Part shown: positions 60,001 through 64,000 of the stretch, one piece after another | How the letters are laid out: every line of letters begins with the position of its first letter | Position numbering within the stretch: the stretch's first letter is position 1 | Position numbers and translations under genes: made by a program | Notes under the pieces: model-generated | What the model was told of the DNA's origin: nothing | What the model saw: the letters and a program-made list of their open reading frames with translations, nothing else | The model's database searches: none | Source of the DNA: Marthasterias glacialis | Lineage: Eukaryota > Echinodermata > Asteroidea > Forcipulatida > Asteriidae | NCBI GenBank assembly: GCA_911728455.2 | Contig: OU452222.1 | Coordinates: 5,895,108 to 5,959,107 of the forward strand | Direction of reading: 5' to 3' | Length of the DNA stretch: 64,000 nucleotides

Positions 60001-60646
60001 GATCTACTGAGGCTAGAACATGCCCGACTTGATGACACGCTCCCTCATGAACAGGATAGGAATGACAGGACTGAACATAAGTGACAATATCTATTGACCC
60101 CTTGCAAACGTGATTACTGCTGCAACGCTCACCATTGTGGGAGTCAACTCGTAAACATGTAAATGCCCCATTGCCTAAAATAGGGTGCATTTTAAAAATA
60201 CATTCAGCTATTTCTATTTGATGTATAAATTGCCTCACACCCAAAATGTCTTACCTTTTTGATGTTGCGCTCGATTGTGATTGGTAGATGGAAGAGAAAC
60301 TTGAAGCGATTGAGAACGTTGAGGGCATTCCTTGTGGAATCAGCACGGTCCTTACGATGGAGGACACTCTTGAAGATACGTTGGGCATTCTCGTTGCATT
60401 CTGAATAAAGTTGTGAAAAATGAAAACAATGTTAAGGGAAAGAACAATGAGAAAGCTGGTGATACAACTGCCAAAGCAAAGCAAAGCAAAGTTTTTATTT
60501 TCTACAAGACTTACGGATGAGGGATTCTTCAAGTTTCTCCAGCGTGTATCCCCGGGGTGTCACCTCCTCCCCTTCTTCCTGATCCTCTTCAACATCCGGA
60601 AGAGGAACACCAAGAGGCTCATGGGTCACAAGACTGTCATGAATTG
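27019..60646 (-). CDS. EXOC2: Exocyst complex component 2 (Sec5), C-terminal 21 coding exons, 5' part outside window
   Basis: Sec5 is a subunit of the octameric exocyst that tethers secretory vesicles to the plasma membrane and is a Ral effector (family knowledge). Exons in transcript order: 60646-60515, 60400-60255, 45091-45010, 44305-44203, 43413-43301, 42446-42375, 41506-41465, 39404-39280, 38595-38545, 37781-37609, 36378-36257, 35089-35019, 34281-34198, 33519-33460, 32530-32463, 31497-31428, 30264-30148, 29567-29426, 29056-28816, 27722-27663, 27115-27019. Every phase joins, giving about 722 residues and a TAG stop at 27019-27021. Recognisable segments: [71 protein letters not shown], ending [17 protein letters not shown]. 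They align with human EXOC2 from about residue 213 to the end. The N-terminal TIG/IPT region was not found in 60647-64000. The linker exons 42446-42375 and 41506-41465 are the least conserved; the former uses a weak GTTGGG donor. Confidence 0.93.
27287..27451 (-). mobile_element. tRNA-derived SINE (family C), minus strand
   Basis: The reverse complement has a tRNA-like head (CAGCTGGTAGAGCACTGGG, then GGTCGCAGGTTCAAATGC) and ends CCCAGTCACTTTCC, then GTGGTTTATTAC. Related copies lie at 49543-49665 (plus) and 54418-54541 (minus), and the 3' end alone recurs near 12765 and 49345. Just beyond the last EXOC2 exon pair, in intron 20. Confidence 0.7.
27823..28101. mobile_element. Two adjacent GGGCCCAATTTCAT-family MITEs
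   Basis: 27823-27942 (TGGCCCAATTTCACC to GAACAGGGCCC) and 27981-28101 (GGACCCAATTTCATGGCTCT to CATAAAATTGGGC) are short copies of a terminal-inverted-repeat family also seen at about 23489, 30413-30662, 31063-31308, 40086-40305 and 40316-40524. Confidence 0.65.
30413..30662. mobile_element. GGGCCCAATTTCAT-family MITE, best-preserved copy
   Basis: Begins GGGCCCAATTTCATGGCTCT and ends with its inverse (AGAGTCATGAAATTGGGCCC), 250 bases, with GCTTAC and CTTACG motifs repeated inside. In EXOC2 intron 17, next to the 30264-30148 exon. No coding capacity. Confidence 0.75.
31063..31308. mobile_element. GGGCCCAATTTCAT-family MITE, diverged
   Basis: GCCCGATTTCAGAGAGCTGC at one end and AGCTGAATGAAATTG at the other, with CAAGCCAAAATATCATATCAC inside as in the 40316-40524 subtype. 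Confidence 0.5.
32293..32428. repeat. Inverted repeat in EXOC2 intron
   Basis: GCCATGCTGGA at the left end and TCCAGCATGGC at the right end are exact inverses. The interior is rich in CATGCGTG-like motifs. A short MITE is likely. Confidence 0.45.
33009..33104. repeat. Long hairpin repeat
   Basis: TTAATGGCCTCACGTTTCAA and AGTCTTTCTCAAAG on the left pair with CTTTGAGAAAGACT and TTGAAATGTGAGGCCATTAA on the right, nearly without a loop. Confidence 0.75.
33645..33658 (-). promoter_or_regulatory. Second CTCF-like motif
   Basis: AGCGCCCTCTTGTG, identical over 14 bases to the motif upstream of USP10, here in the EXOC2 intron between exons 34198 and 33519. Confidence 0.25.
33659..34197. other. EXOC2 intron, nothing recognised
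   Basis: AT-rich intron sequence with a short TA repeat near 33954. No repeat family, RNA gene or coding signal seen. Confidence 0.5.
35841..35940. mobile_element. Repeat E (GGCCGTTTCTGAATT) fragment
   Basis: Starts GGCCGTTTCTGAATTAGCAG and ends with the partly inverse AGCTGTTAGCCGCAGCC; inside is CACCACATCAACATG. Related sequence occurs at 38977-39243 and 61022-61170. Confidence 0.5.
37024..37521. repeat. G-rich minisatellite (GGGCAGGGGCAT)n
   Basis: About 500 bases built almost entirely of GGGCAG, GGGCAT and GGGTCAC 6-mers and 7-mers in changing higher-order order. It lies in the EXOC2 intron between exons 37609 and 36378. The plus strand is G-rich and could form many G-quadruplexes; the EXOC2 transcript carries the C-rich strand. 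All open frames here (Met-Gly-Arg, Trp-Ala-Gly or Pro-Leu repeats) are by-products of the repeat. Confidence 0.95.
37851..38404. mobile_element. Harbinger-like MITE, copy 1
   Basis: Ends GGGGTCTTGTCAAAATTATT and AATTTTACAAGGTCCC are inverted repeats, flanked by TTA on both sides (37848-37850 and 38405-38407). TIRs beginning GGG with a TWA 3-bp duplication are the hallmark of PIF/Harbinger elements. A second, smaller MITE is inserted at 37884-37972. Copy 2 lies at 52444-52911 in opposite orientation. Confidence 0.8.
37884..37972. mobile_element. GGGAGACTTT MITE nested in copy 1
   Basis: ATGGGAGACTTTTGAGG at the left and CAAAGTCTCCCAT at the right. The same family as 12209-12351. Absent from copy 2 at 52444, which largely explains the 86-base length difference. 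Confidence 0.65.
38756..38785. repeat. GATGAT microsatellite
   Basis: Imperfect trinucleotide run broken by one GATCAT unit. Confidence 0.7.
38977..39243. mobile_element. Repeat E, longer copy
   Basis: GGGCTGTTTCTGAAACAAGT start, CGACTACGGCTACGGCTG and CATGATGACGTGGTGATCC inside, ending about 37 bases before the exon 39280-39404 donor. Confidence 0.45.
39716..40012 (+). repeat. Dispersed repeat H, copy 1
   Basis: About 290 bases directly repeated at 57528-57811 (TCCTGTTGGTAAG, TTCCACTGTAAGCCACG, CAAACTGGCTCC, ATGTTCTTCAAAGACTT, GCCAGCTTTGGAACC). An inverted partial copy lies near 36585-36790. Confidence 0.6.
40086..40305. mobile_element. GGGCCCAATTTCAT-family MITE
   Basis: Starts GGGCCCAATTTCATGGCTCT; the right end GCAGAGACAGGGCC is decayed. 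Eleven bases separate it from a second MITE of a different subtype. Confidence 0.6.
40316..40524. mobile_element. GGGCCCAATTTCAT-family MITE, AGCTGCTTAAGC subtype
   Basis: GGGGCCAATTTCATAGAGCT at the left, GCTTAAGCAGC then ATGAAACTGAGCCC at the right, 209 bases, with good terminal inverted repeats. Confidence 0.65.
42008..42085 (-). mobile_element. SINE family A body fragment
   Basis: Inverse of the 11341-type SINE body (ATTTATATAGCACCTTATAT, CAAGGTGCTGCAGTGCATTC, CAGCAGCCACTGCCAG). Head missing. Confidence 0.6.
43022..43255 (+). mobile_element. SINE family B with partly duplicated head
   Basis: Head GCTCGGTGGTCTAGTGG (A box), then GGTCAGACATCTGCTC occurs twice in tandem, then B box GGTTTGAATCC and the family B body (CAGGACTTGGGTAAGTACTG, CCTTAACACACATCAGTG). 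It ends 46 bases before the EXOC2 exon 43301-43413. Confidence 0.75.
43887..43919. repeat. Perfect 14-bp hairpin
   Basis: ATTAAAATCTCTCA pairs exactly with TGAGAGATTTTAAT around a five-base loop, in an EXOC2 intron. Not a bacterial terminator; probably a repeat remnant. Confidence 0.6.
44462..44620 (+). repeat. Dispersed repeat G
   Basis: GGTAAAGGGCACCTCAATGA, AAGGGGCACCAAGGCAATGA, CAGGGGCATGGAGGCAACTG. The best of four related blocks in the window (others 14275, 41010, 51383). Confidence 0.5.
45285..45665 (+). repeat. Dispersed repeat J
   Basis: Contains CATTGTATTTCAGCTCAATG, GTGCATGAATTTGACATTTT and CAAGTCAAGGTTTCTTTGAG, shared with 8090-8255 and inverted at 20690-21093. Confidence 0.55.
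45826..46182 (+). mobile_element. SINE family A, long-body copy
   Basis: Head GCATGTCATGGCCGAGTGG, B-box region GGGTACGAGTCCTGG, body identical in order to 11341-11690 and ending AAGCGCCATGAG. It abuts the (TAA)n tail of the minus-strand LINE that begins at 46183. Confidence 0.8.
46183..48215 (-). mobile_element. L2/CR1-like non-LTR retrotransposon, 5'-truncated, open RT frame
   Basis: A 648-codon open frame (48210-46264) encodes a reverse transcriptase: linker region, [43 protein letters not shown], catalytic FYADDTQIY (YADD codons at 47116-47127), and a C-terminal module with [20 protein letters not shown] and [13 protein letters not shown] typical of the L2/CR1 group. No endonuclease domain is present; homology stops near 48215, as expected from 5' truncation during target-primed insertion. 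The 3' end is (TTA)n read on the minus strand, 46200-46183. The frame is intact, so the insertion is young, but the copy cannot be autonomous. It lies in the 15.2 kb EXOC2 intron, same strand. Confidence 0.9.
49543..49665 (+). mobile_element. SINE family C, plus strand
   Basis: GGGAGACTGTCAACAAAG, tRNA-like GCTAGTTAGCTCAGGTGG, B box GGTTCAAATCTC, then CTAGTCAATTTTTCTTCG. The reverse orientation of the copies at 27287 and 54418. Confidence 0.6.
49949..50202. mobile_element. MITE with AGACCGATCCATTAAG ends
   Basis: The left end AGACCGATCCATTAAG and the inverse of the right end AGACCGATCTATTAAG match at 15 of 16. 254 bases, no coding capacity. End-like fragments occur at about 12659 and 62255. 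Confidence 0.7.
50296..50460 (+). mobile_element. SINE family A, degenerate head, joined to a hairpin
   Basis: GGGCCAAGTGGTCTAGTGCA resembles the SINE A box, followed by GAGTGGGTTC. From 50408 a hairpin follows (CCCAGGTAGGACGTTAGT pairing with ACTAACGTCCTGGG), whose inverse lies at 51237-51294. Confidence 0.5.
50757..50900. repeat. CpG-rich inverted repeat with GATCGATCGAT core
   Basis: Arms 50757-50787 and 50870-50900 are 31 bases and match at 30. Both begin TGCGCGATYGACCGATTGCG. The 82-base loop contains GCGCGATCGATCGATAAG. The local CpG and GC content is far above the surrounding intron. It produces a spurious 131-codon frame. Confidence 0.8.
51490..51920. mobile_element. Foldback MITE F, copy 1
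   Basis: Ends CTGCCATTGCTTGGATGCTG and CTGCCAGCGTCCCAGCGATC are inverted repeats, and an inner pair (TTTACACAGTTTC, GGACAGCATGATG versus GTCATGCTGTCCTGTCAGG) continues the stem. About 430 bases. A direct second copy is at 62298-62760. Confidence 0.65.
52154..55559 (-). CDS. Secreted fibrinogen-domain (FREP/ficolin-like) protein, 4 exons, nested in EXOC2 intron
   Basis: Exons 55559-55202, 54331-54198, 54100-53839, 52374-52154 join in phase to 975 nt, 324 residues, with GT-AG introns and a TAG stop at 52154-52156. The start ATG follows ACCAAC, a good context. Seen: signal peptide (residues 1-23, hydrophobic core [10 protein letters not shown]), a Cys-containing stretch (Cys40, 42, 53, 65), a predicted coiled coil (about 69-106), and a C-terminal fibrinogen domain (about 120-324) with [62 protein letters not shown] and KTSEMKIR. 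Four conserved domain cysteines are present. The Asp-rich calcium loop before the third Cys is missing (about eight residues shorter than in ficolins). Such proteins act outside the cell as pattern-binding lectins or in matrix; the ligand here is unknown. Confidence 0.9.
52444..52911. mobile_element. Harbinger-like MITE, copy 2
   Basis: Starts GGGACCTTGTTAAAATTAGT and ends ATTTTGACAAGACCCC, flanked by TAA at 52441-52443 and 52912-52914. The interior is the inverse of 37851-38404, minus the nested element. It sits in intron 3 of the fibrinogen-domain gene. Confidence 0.8.
53064..53640 (-). mobile_element. LINE (L2/CR1-like) 3' fragment in the FREP intron
   Basis: Reading minus, about 53590-53440 encodes [18 protein letters not shown] then [12 protein letters not shown], the C-terminal RT-tail motif of this LINE group. 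It is followed by a 3' UTR with AAAGCGCTTTGAG and (TTA)n at about 53080-53064. Decayed; upstream parts have stops. Confidence 0.75.
54418..54541 (-). mobile_element. SINE family C in FREP intron 1
   Basis: The reverse complement shows AGATAGGGAGACTGCC, TAGCTCAGTTAGTAGAGC (A box) and GCAGGTTCAAATCAC (B box). Confidence 0.65.
57528..57811 (+). repeat. Dispersed repeat H, copy 2
   Basis: Direct counterpart of 39716-40012, perhaps three-quarters identical by eye. Family unknown. Confidence 0.6.
58327..59485 (+). pseudogene. LINE (L2/CR1-like) 3' end with broken RT tail
   Basis: 58327-58644 reads as the C-terminal RT module ([20 protein letters not shown], then [11 protein letters not shown] and a stop) with one internal TGA at the usual PDYL-ELL position. 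A T-rich 3' UTR of about 0.8 kb follows, ending GGCGCTATATAAATTTCC and (TTA)n at 59460-59485. It is antisense to EXOC2. The hydrophobic ORFs at 58839-59341 are chance frames in the UTR. Confidence 0.8.
59625..59720 (+). mobile_element. SINE family B 3' fragment
   Basis: CTTTTTCACAAGACTCTGAA, ATCGAGTGCTTATCATGC and TTATATTCTTTATCCCCA match the bodies at 1450-1560 and 43145-43250. No tRNA-like head. Confidence 0.6.
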
Positions 60647-61122
60647 CTGTGATAGTTTAGAAAACAAGGCATTTCAATGATTGAAAACATAAACATTGAT
60701 TAAAACCCTTTACATGTTATTTCTTCAAAATACAGTGTGAAACTTCACCAAGTGAGGGTGGGTAGAGGTTGCACCATGGAGATGAAGTATGTAAGGGTAT
60801 AAACCATGCAAGTTGACCTCAAGAATGAACAAGCCTTATCAACAAAAACAAAAAAATGACTAAGAGGCTCCTCAAACTACAACTAAAATTGATTGATGCA
60901 ATCGATTTTTCTTTGAATATTTTGTTCACATTTTGTTCACAAAATTCTTCTTCTTTTTTTTAAATAAAACATAACTTTCAGTTAAAAAGCATTGCAAACT
61001 TGCTGTTGGTTGCTTTAAAATAGGGCCATGTATGAATTAGCGGCTAAGGCTCTGGCTGGTGCTTAGTCACCGCATCATCATACATTAAAGAAAAGACAGC
61101 CCTTGGCAACACCCTTCACAAC

Positions 61123-61156
61123 AGCCGTAGCCGTAGCCGTAGCCGTAGCCGTAGCC
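61123..61156. repeat. AGCCGT hexanucleotide microsatellite
   Basis: About 5.7 perfect units inside a repeat E copy (61022-61170), apparently expanded from the GCCGTAGCC segment normal to that family. Confidence 0.85.
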
Positions 61157-62297
61157 GCCAATTCAGAAGTGACTCAAGTGCTGTTGTGATGAGAATAGAA
61201 ATCTTTACATCTAACTTGAAATCATGCCCAACTTCGAGTAAGTATTTTGCTGAATGATACAAGGAACATCAGTTGGGTAAAAATTTTAAATTGGTTGTTG
61301 CAAAAACAACAGACCGGAAGTTAAGGTCAAATATTTTTTTTTACTTAGTTAGTTTTGTTAATCGTTTATATTTTATACAGTGTGTATTACTAAACAGTCT
61401 GTAGGGTGTTTGTAGCCAGCAACTGTTGTGAGACAATGAATTGAACAGAACAAACAAGTTCCCAAAGGTTCCAGGAAGTTCAGTTCTTTGGAAACTTGCA
61501 CGGTCTATATATTCCTAGGAATTACACTGGCTATGAAAATCACTGGTGGCAGAGCCATGTACAGACTCCTTGCACTGATGTCACAAGCAGCTACTGTCTG
61601 CATATGGTCTGCCTTTTTGGGGGTCAAATTTCTTGTATAGATATGGTGCCTGTCTAACCACGTACACGTTGAATTGAATGTGTACTGTACAGCAACGTAC
61701 GGGGAATCCAACTCCCAAAATGGCACAACCAAGAATTATCGTTGATGGTGAAATCGGGTGAATTGGGTCAAAGAGAGACTTGGAATCGATAGGTGGTAGC
61801 TGACTTCTCAGGTAAACTGTCATAGACTACTTCACAAATACTCAGTGTGCATGCGTAGCCAGGGAATGAGTTGCATGTAGGTCTTGTTAGCAACAAAGTA
61901 TGGTCACTAACTAACCAGCATACACCTCATTCCACGGATAACACACGCGTACTGAGAATTTGCAAAGTTGTCTACTGATTATGTAGTTATGAGCATGTAC
62001 ACATTTTGGAGAAATATGGATATAACTGGCAAGTCTGCTGCCATCTAGTGTCCTGAAAAGTCTTCCATTAAAAGAGACAGAGAGAAAGAGAGAGTTGTGA
62101 CAGATGACCTTCTAAATGTCCACTGCTATGTGTATTTTGTATGGTATTTCCATCGTGTAACATAACTGGAACACAAGTCCAATGGAGCCACAACGTTCTC
62201 CATACACAGCACTGGCTGATATTAATGTACCCACTGGATGTTATAATCAGTATAGACCGATCCATTTTAGTCTGTACACGCTAATGCTGTGCAATGC

Positions 62298-62760
62298 CCT
62301 GCCATTTCTGGGATGCTGTCAGTGCAAGGTTTTGTACAAAAAGACACAAAAACCTATCGTCTTTTGAACTTTTTATAAGAATGCTCAACGATTTACACAA
62401 TTTCAGTGACAGGACAGCATGATGTTGTAGAAAACTGACCACAAATATTTGCAACTGAACAGAAACTGAATCCTAAAAATGGCGCAAACAATAGGTCCGT
62501 TTTAAGTGTGATAGAAACGGAAACTGCACAGTCGCACGTTTAGTGCGTTACATCGGCAGTTTTTGGTCAGAATTTCAGCATTCACTTTTTGTGGAGTTAC
62601 AAATATTTAACAAGTATGTTCTACATCATTAGGTCATGCTGTCCTGTCAGGAAAATTGTGTAAATTTTTAAGGAAGACATTTATTTTGCATAAAAAAAAA
62701 TTAAAAACAGACATGCCTTTATGTACAAAACCTTGCACTGCTAGCGTCCCAGCAATGGTA
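62298..62760. mobile_element. Foldback MITE F, copy 2
   Basis: Ends CTGCCATTTCTGGGATGCTG and CTGCTAGCGTCCCAGCAATG form inverted repeats. Inner arms AACGATTTACACAATTTC and CATGCTGTCCTGTCAGG as in copy 1. Confidence 0.65.
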
Positions 62761-62965
62761 GCGCCACACAACTACAGACTGAAATGGATCGTACTCTGAT
62801 CATCTTCATGAGTATACCACACTCTGGTGCTGCAAACTTTGTCAGTACTTGGTGAAAGAACAAAACGACGGCATCCATGAGTGAGTCATTTCAATTTGCA
62901 TCACCATTTTTTTACGATTGTTTATGAAGCTCCATGCCTAAACCAGGCACTTCTGGACAAAACTC

Positions 62966-63185
62966 AAAACTGGGTTTATTTGCTCAACAAATAGCTTAAA
63001 ATAAGAGCTTTTAACATTTAATAAGGGTCTATGACATAAGTGTTTCTCAACATATACAATGTTTAAGACATCTTAAAATTGGGTTTATTTGCTCATCAAA
63101 GAAATGAGAATAAAAGCTTTCAAAGAACACTGCTAATTAAGGACTATACGGTAAGTATTTGTCAACATACAGATTGTTTAAGACA
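62966..63185 (+). repeat. Tandem duplication, about 109-bp unit
   Basis: Two diverged units, each starting TGGGTTTATTTGCTCA and ending GTTTAAGACATC, head to tail at 109-base spacing. Confidence 0.6.
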
Positions 63186-64000
63186 TCACATCACATTGAA
63201 ATCAAGGCTGATGTTTCGGTTGACTTCACTTTTAATGCTATTTCACTATTTCAGTGAAGTGCCTGATTTTGATGTGGGGGCGTCACATTTATTGAATGTG
63301 GAGACTAAAACTTGGTGGGTTATTTTACTCAAAAATGGTAAAAATGTTTGTGACAAATGTTTTCTTAAAGTGCAAAGATGACAGTTGCTCATGAAAATGT
63401 TTGAAAAAGACACAGCATTTAACGGCAAGTGTGGTGCTTTAGCCAATAACACATGTAAGCATCAAGTGTGACATGTATGCTTGAAAACGTGGTCTACATG
63501 GGCATCTTCTCAAAACTATTCCGGAATAATCAAACCCGCAAGATATCCCCAAGCAGTCCTATTATATTGTGGATAAGTTTGAGGAGAAATCATTGCAACA
63601 AAACCAGGCAATTTGTTTACAAGATGAATAAACCACATACCCTTGAGATTCTTATCTATTGGAAACCAGCAGGTAGTCCAGGTTAGGCGCTTTCAATGAC
63701 TTTGCAGAAGTAATAAGACTAAAGAATGTCCTTGAGCAACCAATCAGACATGAAAAAATCCATCTGCAACTTATCCTCAATGATTTGCCCTTTTTTGATA
63801 AACTTTGCTGCAACTTATCTTGGAAGAGTTTTGAGAAGAAATCTAAAGCAATACATGTATATCAACAATTTAGGGAAAAGATGTAAAGAGAAAACTCAGC
63901 AGTGAACGATTTCCCTTGTAATGTATAGCATAGCAAAATGCTACACAAAATGTATCAGTTGTCACTCAAAAACCACCATTTGCTAACTCAGTAAAAGCAT

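Larger units (their letters stand above)
55560..60254. other. Upstream flank of FREP gene within EXOC2 intron
   Basis: No coding exon seen. The FREP promoter should lie just above 55559, but no TATA box is evident. Contains a foldback-like stretch at about 57085-57450, repeat H (57528-57811), a plus-strand LINE tail (58327-59485) and a SINE B fragment (59625-59720). The remainder is AT-rich. Confidence 0.5.
60647..64000. other. EXOC2: EXOC2 intron, 5' side, to window end
   Basis: No further EXOC2 exon was found. Holds repeat E with a GTAGCC microsatellite, a GGGAGACTTT-family relic at about 61770-62070, foldback F copy 2 and a tandem duplication at 62966-63185. The upstream exon must end in G to complete the split codon at 60646. 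Confidence 0.6.

Overview
This is a eukaryotic window (spliced genes, GT-AG introns, SINEs, LINEs, many MITEs). The gene content (USP10, EXOC2, a secreted fibrinogen-domain protein), roughly 1 kb introns, AT-rich background and dense foldback MITEs fit a marine invertebrate deuterostome. I favour an echinoderm, perhaps a sea star; the species call is inference.

Layout. 1-3.7 kb is upstream flank with repeats. 3790-20338 (+) is a complete USP10 orthologue: 14 coding exons with consistent splice phases, 1059 codons plus stop. 20.3-27.0 kb is a convergent intergenic interval holding the USP10 3' UTR, SINEs and hairpin repeats. 27019-60646 (-) carries the 21 C-terminal coding exons of EXOC2/Sec5 (about 722 residues). 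Its N-terminal part, which includes the TIG/IPT domain in known orthologues, lies beyond base 64000. The two genes are tail to tail.

The 15.2 kb EXOC2 intron between 45091 and 60255 holds a complete four-exon fibrinogen-related gene (52154-55559, minus, 324 codons), nested on the same strand. It also holds a 5'-truncated L2/CR1-like LINE with a 648-codon open reverse-transcriptase frame (46264-48210) and two decayed LINE tails.

The most unusual structures are a three-layer nest of inverted-repeat elements in USP10 intron 1 (4264-6415), a 100-residue Gln-rich insertion in USP10 just after the G3BP-binding FGDF motif, a fibrinogen domain lacking its usual Asp-rich calcium loop, and a 0.5 kb G-rich minisatellite in an EXOC2 intron.

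The genes do not form a pathway. USP10 is a cytosolic deubiquitinase linked to stress granules, EXOC2 is an exocyst subunit acting in vesicle tethering, and the fibrinogen-domain protein is a predicted secreted lectin-like molecule. All exon borders were read by eye from splice consensus, reading phase and remembered family sequence. No transcript data were available.
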